Shown: one piece after another, positions 26,484 through 35,198 of the stretch
How positions within the stretch are numbered: position 1 is the stretch's first letter
How the letters are laid out: each line of letters starts with the position of its first letter
Source of the DNA: Legionella erythra
Lineage (GTDB): Bacteria > Pseudomonadota > Gammaproteobacteria > Legionellales > Legionellaceae
Reading direction: 5' to 3'
Assembly (NCBI RefSeq): GCF_001467615.1
Contig: NZ_LNYA01000001.1
Span: forward strand, 103,586 to 167,585
DNA: 64,000 nucleotides
Notes under the pieces: generated by a model
What the model was told of the DNA's origin: nothing
Databases searched by the model: none
Seen by the model: only the letters and a program-made list of their open reading frames with translations
Translations under genes and position numbers: made by a program

Positions 26484-28769
26484 ATGCCCAAAAATACCTT
26501 ATTCCAATTCATAACCCATCTGAAAAAAAATACCTCAGGCGCCGATCTGAAGCAATTCGTTTTAAGGGTTAACAGCAGTAATAGTCGCTACTATTGCATT
26601 GACCTGCCCGTTAACGAAAAACTCAAGTTTAAACTTGATAAAGCGTCCTTATCATTAACGGCGCATCACATCAGCGTTTATGAAAATGAAAACAAGGCCA
26701 ATCCTAATTTAAGCCAGTATCACTACACGGCCTATTTTCAGGATGAAAGCGGTAGCGACTATTGCCTGCACGTTTATTTCGACGACAATAACCAATTGAC
26801 CAGGAGTCCAAGTCTGGATATGTTGTCACTCAACAATAAAGCCATTGATATCAGCCATGCTGAAAAGCAGTTCACCACGTTGGCCATGCAATTTGCCTAC
26901 CCTGTTATTGCGGCTTTAAAAAAACAACAGCAGGATTGCATTAAAGAACTGCGCGATGAATACGATAGCCGCATGGCCAAATTAAATGAGGTCTGGTTTA
27001 ACCCCCATCTAACCTCTAAAGACATGCAGGCTCTTATTATGCCCGCATTGGCCTTGTCAGCCAAACTGATCGTCTTGGTCAATAGCAATACGCTGGTGAA
27101 AGAACATCGATTCCTCGAAGCAATGCATAAATCCCTGCAGGAATCCGCCAAACAAGGGCCTAAACCAGTCAAATCTGAATTATCAGGGGTTCAGCTGGAA
27201 GAGGACTCATCGTCAACAGAACATGAGGAGGAGCCTGTCGTTCACATCAGCAATAACAACACGCCAGAACACGATGGAAAAGACCATTCGTCTAATCATG
27301 TTCAGGACTTTGAAGCAATTAAAAGCTTATACTGTCAGGTGAATAAAGAGAAAAATACCCCGCAACAGATTGAAAATATGGAAGCCTTGCTGTCGCTTAT
27401 TGCCGATTTTATTCTTCTTCACAAGGAACATGTTGATTTGGATGTTTTAAATCAGCTGCAAACGTTTAAATTGAGGGTTTATGAAACAGGAAGTCTGCTG
27501 TTTAAGCGAGTGCTTATTGGAGAGCAATTTGATTTAGCCATCAAGATGCCGTCATTCTATCACCAGATAACGCCGTCTATGCTGGCATTGGCTTTGCAAC
27601 TGCAGAAAAAATCGCTTTTAGAGTTTGTATTGCGTCATGCTGATTTTGATATCAGCCATCAGGCACTTGGTATCGGTAAACAAACCTATGCTTCTGCCGT
27701 GCATGCCTGCATCGCGTTGAGCAGTAATAAAGACATGGGTGATTGTTTCTCGTTATTGATTCAATACGATCAATCCTTGCTGACCCTTGATGACCAGGGC
27801 AAACCCGTTATCCTTCCTGTCTTGCTTGACAGTGATCACCCCCTTAAAAAATCATTGCTGGCCGCTAGAGACAAAACCCTTGATTGCCTTCCTTTCCTAA
27901 AATCGATGGTTAGTGTGCTGCAAAACTATCTTCAGAGCCATCAAGTTGCAGGCAAGGAGAGGGAATTAATCCAGGGATTAATTAAGGATTTTACTGGTGA
28001 TATCAATTTCTTGCAGAAGATGAAATGGACGCCAGGTTTGCGAAGTCTCAGACAGTATAGTCATGCTGCGTTTGACCGCTTGAACAAGAATGAATTGATC
28101 ATAAAAATTCGACAAGAACCTGAAATTGCCCTTTTGCAGATGAAATTGGAGGGAGCGGCTCAAGGTGTTTTGCAGCGTACTAATCCTTATCAATTAAGTG
28201 TTAATTTAAAAGACATCTCAAAATTGGAGAAAGGCTTAAGAGATTATCTCGATGAACTTGATTTAAGCCAACTCACGTATGAGGAATTAAAGTCAAATGT
28301 CATGTCGATGCTTGAAAATTCATTAGCCATCCTCGACAAAAAGAATGAGTTATTAACCTTATCCGCGACCAATAAAGGGGCTTATAGCGGCTCGAAAGCT
28401 GTAAAAAAAGCAGCGAACAGACAGAACGTTTTGCTGCGTGAAATCAAGGAACTTAGCCAATCAAATCCATTTATTCAATTATTGGAGGAGGTCAGGTCGC
28501 AATCGACCTTGGGATACGGTTCTTTTTTCAAGATACAGCAGGGAATAAAAGAACTCGCAGGCGACCTGGAAAAAATGATGAATTTGCTCAAAACAGTTGA
28601 GCGAGCGATTGAAATGTCCCAGGAGGATGAATTGCTTGACTCCTCAGATAACCCTGATACGGAAGATTCAGCCGAACAGGCGAAGGAGGAACTCGATGAC
28701 GTCGCGTTCCCGGCATCAGAACAAGAACAAGACGATTGCGCAGGCCCTGTTCTTAATTTTTTCTCTTAA
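26484..28769 (+). CDS. unknown protein, tandem paralog 1, ankyrin-like, effector candidate
   Basis: 761 residues, no signal peptide. It aligns by eye over most of its length with the next gene. Shared blocks: the N-terminal 110 residues (NTLFQFI, LPVNEKLKF, HHISVYENENKANPNLSQYHYTA, LHVYFD), FKRVLIGEQFDLAIKMPSFYH-TP, and LALALQ-LLEFVLRHADFDIS at about 360-400. That last block plus the ALHACIALS-type stretch after it resembles degenerate ankyrin repeats. Between about 230 and 275 lies an acidic, poorly conserved linker. The last 60 residues are very acidic (EDELLDSSDNPDTEDSAEQ) and end LNFFS, compatible with a type IV secretion signal. Function unknown. Confidence 0.65.
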   Translation: MPKNTLFQFITHLKKNTSGADLKQFVLRVNSSNSRYYCIDLPVNEKLKFKLDKASLSLTAHHISVYENENKANPNLSQYHYTAYFQDESGSDYCLHVYFDDNNQLTRSPSLDMLSLNNKAIDISHAEKQFTTLAMQFAYPVIAALKKQQQDCIKELRDEYDSRMAKLNEVWFNPHLTSKDMQALIMPALALSAKLIVLVNSNTLVKEHRFLEAMHKSLQESAKQGPKPVKSELSGVQLEEDSSSTEHEEEPVVHISNNNTPEHDGKDHSSNHVQDFEAIKSLYCQVNKEKNTPQQIENMEALLSLIADFILLHKEHVDLDVLNQLQTFKLRVYETGSLLFKRVLIGEQFDLAIKMPSFYHQITPSMLALALQLQKKSLLEFVLRHADFDISHQALGIGKQTYASAVHACIALSSNKDMGDCFSLLIQYDQSLLTLDDQGKPVILPVLLDSDHPLKKSLLAARDKTLDCLPFLKSMVSVLQNYLQSHQVAGKERELIQGLIKDFTGDINFLQKMKWTPGLRSLRQYSHAAFDRLNKNELIIKIRQEPEIALLQMKLEGAAQGVLQRTNPYQLSVNLKDISKLEKGLRDYLDELDLSQLTYEELKSNVMSMLENSLAILDKKNELLTLSATNKGAYSGSKAVKKAANRQNVLLREIKELSQSNPFIQLLEEVRSQSTLGYGSFFKIQQGIKELAGDLEKMMNLLKTVERAIEMSQEDELLDSSDNPDTEDSAEQAKEELDDVAFPASEQEQDDCAGPVLNFFS

Positions 28770-28821
28770 TGCTTGGGGACCTATTGACTGGTCAGCTATA
28801 CGGTCTGCGACTTGTTCCTGC

Positions 28822-28848
28822 GAGATGGTCACAACAGGTGACCATCTC
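28822..28848. terminator. perfect 11-pair hairpin between the two paralogs
   Basis: GAGATGGTCAC (28822-28832) and GTGACCATCTC (28838-28848) with loop AACAG. It is followed by a weak T-rich stretch (ATTTGTTTTC), so it could end the first paralog's transcript or be another kind of palindromic element. Confidence 0.5.
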
Positions 28849-28996
28849 CCGGCATTTGTTTTCTATCATGATGGGGGTGAGGAAACAAAAAGGCATCAAG
28901 TGCCAATGTCTAAGTGATAAATACGCTAATTGATTTAAATCTTTCCGTCTCGAGTGACTATGCTATAGTGCTGGGTTTTTAAATTTAGAGATACTC

Positions 28997-31165
28997 ATGA
29001 CGGAAAATACGCTATTTAATTTTTTATCGCGGCAAAAAAATAGCCCTTTGCCTGACGTAAAAGACAGGGTTCTCAGCACGAACAGCAATAACAATGCCTA
29101 CTACCGCCTTGAACTGCCTGTGAAAGAGAAGTTAAGGTTTGAATTGGGCAATAAACGATTGATGCTCACCGATCACCATGTCAGTGTGTATGAATATGAA
29201 AACAAGGAAAACCCCAACCTAAGCCAGTATCACTACACGGCCCATTTGAATGATGTCAGCGGTGCTACTTATCGTTTGCACGTGTATTTTGATAGCAATA
29301 ATCAGTTGGCTAAAAATCCAATACTGGAAAATGCCGGGCAAGGTCATTATCAAAATCTAATCAATCATTCGGAACTCGAAAACCAGTTCACGGCCTTAGC
29401 CATTCGTTTCACTTACCCGCTGATTGAGGCATTAAAGAAGCAACAAGGCGAGTGCGTCAAGCAATTGGAGACCGTGTACGAAACCAGCATGGTCACGCTC
29501 AATAAAGCTTTATTTGAGGAAACCAGTCTTCAGGGCATGCTGTGTTTGGTGAATGATGCGTTGCAATGGTTAACCGAGCTCATGCCATTGGTCCACAAAA
29601 ATCATTTGCTTAAGGACCATCGATTTCTTAAAACCATGCAAAAATCACTGCAGGATCGTAACCATCCCTTACTTGAAGCCGTTAATTCATTGCCAGTATC
29701 GCCATCTCTGGCTGAGGAAGAAACCAATCAATCGACAGAAGCGCCACCTTTACTCCATGAAGGCCATGCCAAGAATCCTCAAAACCATAAAAAGGATGGA
29801 TATTCAGATCCGTTAGAGGAGTTCGAACGCATTAAAGCCGTGTTTTATGCGTTGGAAAATGAAAAGGACGTGCCGCAGCAGGTAAAGAAAATTGAAGAAT
29901 TATTAATGCTTATTGCTGATTTCAACCTCTTGCATGAAGAGGACGTCGTTGATTTGGATTGTTTAAGGCAATTGCAGGATTTCCGTTTAAAAGCATTTAC
30001 CTTGGGCGATTCCCTTTTCAAACGGGCGTTTATAAGCGGGCAACTCGATCTGGCTGAGCAAATGCCGTCCTTTTATCACCGCATTACCCCAACCTATCTT
30101 GCCTTGGCTTTGCATCAGGGGGATCAACAACGCCTTGCATTTGTGCTTCGCCATGCTGATTTTGATATGGAGCAGGAGATTACCCTGGGGCAGCATACCT
30201 ATGTTTCCCCTGTTCATGCCTGCATCGCACGAAGCGGCAGTCAACCGTCCCTGGCAGGTTGTTTTGCCCTATTGCTTCAGCACGGGCACTCTCCCCTCGC
30301 TGTCGACAAACGCGGCATACCGCTTCTTGTCCCTGTATTAATTGGCAACCACCCGTTTAAAACGGTGCTGCGTGAGCAGAACCTGCTCAACTCGCTTTCC
30401 TTTTTAAAACCCATGACCAGTCTACTGATGAATTATCTTGAGCAAGGCCAGTTTCACAGCACAGAGAAGTGTTTAATCCTGACTGCCCTCGTGGAATTGT
30501 CGGGCGAGATTCAGATCCTGCAGCATTGTAAAGATGTCCCGGGTTTAAAATTGGCCCATCAATGTTCAAGCAATCTGCTTAATTCGGATAAAAATGAAGT
30601 TATTAAGCGCTTGAACATGGAGCCTGAGTTTCAGAAACTGGGGGTATTGCTGGACATGAATGTCGAGCATATGTTTGAGCTGTCGAAACAGTGCCGGGTC
30701 AAAGCAAACCTGGAATTAACACCGGGATTGGAGGCGGGTCTTGAGGCATTTGTTGATGCTCTGGATTTAGCAAAACAAGATTATGAAACATTGAAAGACA
30801 ATATTCTGACTCTGCTTAAAAATACGGTAGCGACCGTTAGTTTGCAGATAGACGTGATGCAGCTGAGTCAGGAAGCAAGGAAATTACATTCAGAAAAAGC
30901 ACACAAACGGTGTATGGCTCAGTATGAGCAACTGCTTAAGGAAATGAAAACCTTAAGCGACAGTAACCCCTTTGTTTCATTTCAAGAGTGCCTGATCGCA
31001 ACCAAAAGAAAACCTGAGTTTAAAAAGGCAAAAGAGAAGACCTTGTTGAGACAATCAGAAACCGGGGAGGCACAAGCGCTTGTACAGGCCGCGTCAAGGC
31101 ACTCCTCAAAGGATGAGACGAATGCTGTAACTGAGGAAAAAGCCAGGCAATTCGCATGCGTTTAA
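28997..31165 (+). CDS. unknown protein, tandem paralog 2, ankyrin-like, effector candidate
   Basis: 722 residues, no signal peptide; diverged copy of the preceding gene. Matching blocks: NTLFNFL, LPVKEKLRFELG, HHVSVYEYENKENPNLSQYHYTA, LHVYFDSNNQL, then FKRAFISGQLDLAEQMPSFYHRITPTYLALALHQ and LAFVLRHADFDME near 363-400, followed by a second ankyrin-like unit (SPVHACIARSGSQPSLAGCFALLLQHG). The acidic tail of copy 1 is not kept; copy 2 ends instead in a polar stretch KDETNAVTEEKARQFACV. A likely own promoter (TATAGT at 28964-28969) lies upstream. The duplication and unequal tails suggest that the two have specialised. Confidence 0.65.
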   Translation: MTENTLFNFLSRQKNSPLPDVKDRVLSTNSNNNAYYRLELPVKEKLRFELGNKRLMLTDHHVSVYEYENKENPNLSQYHYTAHLNDVSGATYRLHVYFDSNNQLAKNPILENAGQGHYQNLINHSELENQFTALAIRFTYPLIEALKKQQGECVKQLETVYETSMVTLNKALFEETSLQGMLCLVNDALQWLTELMPLVHKNHLLKDHRFLKTMQKSLQDRNHPLLEAVNSLPVSPSLAEEETNQSTEAPPLLHEGHAKNPQNHKKDGYSDPLEEFERIKAVFYALENEKDVPQQVKKIEELLMLIADFNLLHEEDVVDLDCLRQLQDFRLKAFTLGDSLFKRAFISGQLDLAEQMPSFYHRITPTYLALALHQGDQQRLAFVLRHADFDMEQEITLGQHTYVSPVHACIARSGSQPSLAGCFALLLQHGHSPLAVDKRGIPLLVPVLIGNHPFKTVLREQNLLNSLSFLKPMTSLLMNYLEQGQFHSTEKCLILTALVELSGEIQILQHCKDVPGLKLAHQCSSNLLNSDKNEVIKRLNMEPEFQKLGVLLDMNVEHMFELSKQCRVKANLELTPGLEAGLEAFVDALDLAKQDYETLKDNILTLLKNTVATVSLQIDVMQLSQEARKLHSEKAHKRCMAQYEQLLKEMKTLSDSNPFVSFQECLIATKRKPEFKKAKEKTLLRQSETGEAQALVQAASRHSSKDETNAVTEEKARQFACV

Positions 31166-31369
31166 TGATTAGGGCGTGGGGGCTAATTGTCAACATGCCC
31201 TAATGAGGGGTCTCCTTGTTTAAGATAAAGGAATTGTCCCGCATCATGCCATCAACCGAAGGGTGTATTACAAATCCATCTAATTTTTTAAGAAAGTAAT
31301 GCTTGTGAAGCGGGAAAAATTATTCTAGATTAAAAAGTTAATTATTCGTGTCATAAGAAAGGATTGTCC

Positions 31370-32443
31370 ATGAACAAGGTTCAACTGCTGTTGTTCGCTA
31401 CCTTAGCTGCTTTGTGTTTGCCGCAAAGCCATGGCTGCAGCAGGGCTCTATATGTGGGCAGTGACGAAACCGTGATTACTGGCCGCTCCATGGATTGGGT
31501 CGAGGATATGCAGACTAATCTTTGGGTTTTCCCCCGCGGCATTGAACGCTCGGGCCTGGCCGGGACTGGAACGCCTGTGTGGAAATCAAAATACGGCAGC
31601 GTGGTGGCTTCCGTGTATCAGCTGGCCAGTGCCGATGGCATGAATGAAAAAGGCCTGGTGATGAATATGCTGTATCTGGCAGAAAGTGACTATGGTCAGC
31701 CACAATCAGGCCATCCTCCCATGTCAATTAGTTTGTGGGGGCAGTATGTGCTGGATAATTTCGCCACGGTCAAGGAGGCTGTCGATGCCTTGCAAGCAAA
31801 ACCCTTGCAGCTCATCGCTCCCAATTTGCCTAATGGAAAAGCCAGCACGATCCATTTGTCCATTTCGGATGCCAGCGGAGATTCTGCCATTTTTGAATAC
31901 GTCAAAGGCAATCTCGTGGTTCATCATGGCAAACAATACCAAATCATGACCAACTCACCGATTTATAGTAAACAACTGGCCTTGAATGAGTACTGGCAAA
32001 GCATTGGCGGTACTGTGTTTTTACCGGGAACCAACCGGGCAGCCGATCGTTTCGCGCGTGCGTCTTTCTTCCTCGGCGCTTTGCCGATGTCCTTGGATAA
32101 AAATTATATTCAGGGAGTGCCGGAGCAATCTTACGCTTACCAGGCTGTTGCCAGTGTCATGAGTCTTATGCGGGCAGTGAGTGTGCCTTTGGGTATTACC
32201 ACACCGGGTGAACCAAATATCGCCTCCACCATCTGGCGTACTGCGGCTGATCAAAAAAACCGTATTTACTATTTTGATTCGGCCACCCGCCCCAATACCT
32301 TCTGGGTTTCTTTGGATCAATTAAAATGGACGGAAGGCACACCGATTATGTCCTTACCTCTGGATAAAGGGCAAATTTATGCTGGTGAGGTGTCTCGGCA
32401 ATTTAAACCGACTTCACCATTCTCCTTTATGCCCGCGCACTAA
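31370..32443 (+). CDS. secreted linear-amide C-N hydrolase (choloylglycine hydrolase family)
   Basis: 357 residues from ATG 31370 (AAGGA site 7 bases upstream); a TTG at 31364 is less likely. It is an N-terminal nucleophile hydrolase related to bile-salt hydrolases and penicillin V acylases. A signal peptide ends so that Cys23 (HG-CSRALYVG) becomes the N-terminal nucleophile. Other family residues are visible: TGRSMDW (Arg and Asp), MTNSPIY (Asn) and the later NRAADRFARA (Arg). Being exported, it acts in the periplasm or outside the cell; the natural substrate may be a bile acid conjugate, an N-acyl amide or an acyl-homoserine lactone and cannot be told here. Confidence 0.88.
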   Translation: MNKVQLLLFATLAALCLPQSHGCSRALYVGSDETVITGRSMDWVEDMQTNLWVFPRGIERSGLAGTGTPVWKSKYGSVVASVYQLASADGMNEKGLVMNMLYLAESDYGQPQSGHPPMSISLWGQYVLDNFATVKEAVDALQAKPLQLIAPNLPNGKASTIHLSISDASGDSAIFEYVKGNLVVHHGKQYQIMTNSPIYSKQLALNEYWQSIGGTVFLPGTNRAADRFARASFFLGALPMSLDKNYIQGVPEQSYAYQAVASVMSLMRAVSVPLGITTPGEPNIASTIWRTAADQKNRIYYFDSATRPNTFWVSLDQLKWTEGTPIMSLPLDKGQIYAGEVSRQFKPTSPFSFMPAH

Positions 32444-32460
32444 TTCTGTCTGGATGCGTC

Positions 32461-32476
32461 CCTTCTTCCGAGAAGG
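32461..32476. terminator. short hairpin between convergent genes
   Basis: CCTTCT (32461-32466) and AGAAGG (32471-32476) around loop TCCG, between the hydrolase and the DUF421 gene. No T-tract; a weak candidate. Confidence 0.3.
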
Positions 32477-32485
32477 AACGCCGCG

Positions 32486-32980
32486 CTATTCTGCGGGCTT
32501 CGATGAATTTTTTAAAATAAAAGAAATTTGCCCGCCGCGTTCTAAAATGGCTTCTCTCACCTGATTCAGTTTCTGGGTGCCATGCTGCAACCGTAAAGCC
32601 TGCTCAATGTCATGGCGGGTAATGCGACAGCAGCGCAGATTGTTGTGCACAAAGCGGCCATTTTTGATAAGACAGATTTTCTCGCCCTTGATGTATTTGC
32701 CAATCCAGTGATTCCTGTAAGTAAGGAACGCCAAAAAGCGATGAATAACCACAATTAGCGCACAGGCCAGCATGGAGGCGAGCATGGGAATATTATTGAC
32801 AATGGCTTCCCCAAGTATCGCCCCAAGGATAATAAAAATGATGAAATCAAGGGCCGAATGTTGGCCGTATAAACGGGAGGAGGTAGTGCGAAATAACACG
32901 ATGGCGTACAAGGTTATGATCACCGCGCGAATGTAGAGACCATAATCCAACAGGCCTTCCCAGCCAAAAAGCTTGTCCAT
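32486..32980 (-). CDS. DUF421 (YetF/YdfR-like) membrane protein
   Basis: 164 residues, AAGGA site before the ATG. Three membrane helices fill the first 85 residues (YIRAVIITLYAIVLFRTT, LDFIIFIILGAILGEAI, MLASMLACALIVVIHRFLAFL), followed by a small cytosolic domain with GEKICLIKNGRFVHNNLRCCRITRHDIEQALR, the DUF421 signature. Function of the family is poorly known; some members affect spore or stress physiology in Bacillus. It lies downstream of parE on the same strand, about 110 bases away. Confidence 0.85.
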   Translation of the reverse strand: MDKLFGWEGLLDYGLYIRAVIITLYAIVLFRTTSSRLYGQHSALDFIIFIILGAILGEAIVNNIPMLASMLACALIVVIHRFLAFLTYRNHWIGKYIKGEKICLIKNGRFVHNNLRCCRITRHDIEQALRLQHGTQKLNQVREAILERGGQISFILKNSSKPAE

Positions 32981-33091
32981 GTTTTTCCTTCATCAGGAGT
33001 GGCCTGGATTGCAGCTAAAATCGGAAGCGTTTGATTTAGCGGTTTGTGATCGAGGCCACACAGTCCATGGCTATAAGTGTAGCTGGTATTC

Positions 33092-34975
33092 TTAAACCTC
33101 CGCCAGATTCCCCTTGGTCTCAAGCCATGTTTTACGATCGGCGGCGCGTTTTTTAGCCAGCATCATGTCCATCAACGCCATGGTGCCTTCGTTGTCTTCC
33201 AGGGTTAACTGCACCAGACGACGGGTGTCGGGATCCATGGTGGTTTCGCGAAGTTGCATGGGGTTCATTTCACCCAATCCTTTAAAACGCTGAACATTGG
33301 GTTTGCCTTTGTTGTTTTTGCCTAAATGGGCGAGGATTTTTTCTTTTTCTTCATCATCCAGGGCGTAGTGAACGGTTTTTCCCTGATCAATACGGTAGAG
33401 GGGCGGCATGGCGACATAAATATGGCCTGCTTCCACCAGCGGTTTAAAATGACGCAGGAACAGTGCGCAGATTAGGGTAGCGATGTGGGCGCCATCCGAA
33501 TCGGCATCGGCAAGAATGCAGATTTTGCCATAACGAAGCCCGGTGAGATCATCGGAGCCGGGATCCACGCCAATGGCGACGGAAATATCATGAATTTCCT
33601 GGGAGGCAAGCACCTGATTGGACTCCACTTCCCAGGAATTGAGGATCTTGCCGCGCAGAGGCAGAATTGCTTGATAATCTTTATTGCGTGCCTGCTTGGC
33701 GGAACCGCCGGCGGAATCGCCTTCCACTAAAAATAATTCAGCCTGATTTAAGTCCTGTTGCAGGCAGTCAGCCAGTTTGCCGGGCAGGGCAGGGCCCTGG
33801 CTTACCCGTTTGCGAGCGACTTGTTTGGCCTGCTTTAAGCGTTTGTGAGCCCGTTCGATGGCTAGAGCAGCAATTTGCTCGCCCTGATTGCGATGCTGAT
33901 TTAACCACAGTGCGAACGCATCACGAACCACATTACTGACAAAGGCGGCGGTCTGGCGGGAACTTAAACGCTCTTTCGTTTGTCCGGCAAATTGTGGTTC
34001 TTTCATCTTGATGGACAGCACGTACTGGCAGGGTTCCCATAAATCATCGGCTGTGAGTTTTACGCCGCGGGGCAACAGGTTGCGCAGATCGCAAAAGGCG
34101 GCCATGGCATCAAAAAGGCCCGAACGAAGGCCATTCACATGGGTACCGCCCTGGGCTGTGGGAATTAAGTTGACGTAGCTTTCACTGAGACTGGCGGATG
34201 AGGTATCGAGACCCCAGGCGAGTGCCCAATCCACGGTGCCTTCGTCGCTGCTGAATTCACCGGTAAAGGGTTCTTCTGGCAAATAGTCTGCAGGCAGTGC
34301 CTGGGTTAAATAATCGGTCAGGCCCTTTTCATAGCACCAATGGGTTTCCTCGTTGGTCGCCTGATTAATAAAGGTCATGGACAGCCCGGAACACAGGACG
34401 GCTTTGGCACGCAGGACGTGCATTAACTGTTTGACTGAAATGCGGGTGGTATCAAAATACTTGGCATTGGGCCAGAAACGGATGATGGTGCCGGTATCAC
34501 GTTTTTTGGTGGTACCGATTTCATTGAGTTCCTGCTGTTTGTCACCGTTGGCAAACGTCATGTAATAAATAATGCCATTGCGTTTAATGGTGACTTCGAC
34601 GCGCTCGGAAAGCGCATTGACCACAGAGACGCCTACCCCATGCAAGCCACCGGAAAAACTATAATTCTTGTCAGAAAATTTGCCGCCGGCATGCAGTCGG
34701 GTCATGATGACCTCCACCCCGCTTAAGCCTAATTGTGGATGCAAATCCACGGGCATGCCGCGGCCATTGTCTTCAACCTGAACGGAGCCGTCTTCAAAAA
34801 GCGTGACGATAATGGAGGTAGCATGACCGGCGATGACTTCATCGACGCTGTTATCAATGACTTCCTGCGCCAGGTGATTGGGGCGAGACGTGTCGGTATA
34901 CATACCGGGACGGCGTTGTACCGGTTCAAGACCGCTTAAAACTTCAATCGCTTCAGCTGTGTAATTTTCAGTCAT
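33092..34975 (-). CDS. parE: DNA topoisomerase IV subunit B
   Basis: 627 residues. ParE supplies ATPase and TOPRIM functions to topoisomerase IV, which unlinks daughter chromosomes. The GHKL ATPase domain shows RPGMYTDTSRPNHLAQEVIDNSVDE, EDNGRGMPVD, and GGLHGVGVSVVNALS; the transducer has QTKERLSS; the TOPRIM domain has LVEGDSAGGSAKQARN, LPLRGKILN and DADSDGAHI. The length and the TDTSRPNH variant favour ParE over GyrB. ParC is not in this window. Confidence 0.96.
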   Translation of the reverse strand: MTENYTAEAIEVLSGLEPVQRRPGMYTDTSRPNHLAQEVIDNSVDEVIAGHATSIIVTLFEDGSVQVEDNGRGMPVDLHPQLGLSGVEVIMTRLHAGGKFSDKNYSFSGGLHGVGVSVVNALSERVEVTIKRNGIIYYMTFANGDKQQELNEIGTTKKRDTGTIIRFWPNAKYFDTTRISVKQLMHVLRAKAVLCSGLSMTFINQATNEETHWCYEKGLTDYLTQALPADYLPEEPFTGEFSSDEGTVDWALAWGLDTSSASLSESYVNLIPTAQGGTHVNGLRSGLFDAMAAFCDLRNLLPRGVKLTADDLWEPCQYVLSIKMKEPQFAGQTKERLSSRQTAAFVSNVVRDAFALWLNQHRNQGEQIAALAIERAHKRLKQAKQVARKRVSQGPALPGKLADCLQQDLNQAELFLVEGDSAGGSAKQARNKDYQAILPLRGKILNSWEVESNQVLASQEIHDISVAIGVDPGSDDLTGLRYGKICILADADSDGAHIATLICALFLRHFKPLVEAGHIYVAMPPLYRIDQGKTVHYALDDEEKEKILAHLGKNNKGKPNVQRFKGLGEMNPMQLRETTMDPDTRRLVQLTLEDNEGTMALMDMMLAKKRAADRKTWLETKGNLAEV

Positions 34976-35082
34976 TATCGATCGCTTCAGGTTTATTTAA
35001 CTTGCCATTTTACCATAAAAAAGCGGACTTTGGGCCACCACCACAGACCTGCGTATCTATCATCTCCGCCTTTTCTCTGTCA

Positions 35083-35104
35083 CCCCCCGCGCAGGCGGGG
35101 ACCC
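35083..35104. repeat. REP-like GC-rich palindrome
   Basis: CCCCGC (35085-35090), loop GCAG, GCGGGG (35095-35100), followed by ACCCATTCC. This form (GTCACCCCCGCGCAGGCGGGG-type) is common among dispersed intergenic palindromes of proteobacteria. It sits in the 220-base gap between the mrp-type and parE genes. Only one copy is seen in the window. Confidence 0.5.
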
Positions 35105-35198
35105 ATTCCTTAAGAGGCACGAACGACGGTTCCTGCCTTCGCGGCATTAACAGGACTTTAGGATCTGCCGTCTGTGCTTTTCACAGGCGGCATGCGAA

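Noticed and set aside
28597..28917. 106-codon frame at the end of paralog 1
   Set aside because: Mostly out of frame within the acidic tail of the paralog; composition is unnatural (Arg/Asn runs) and the start is inside the gene.
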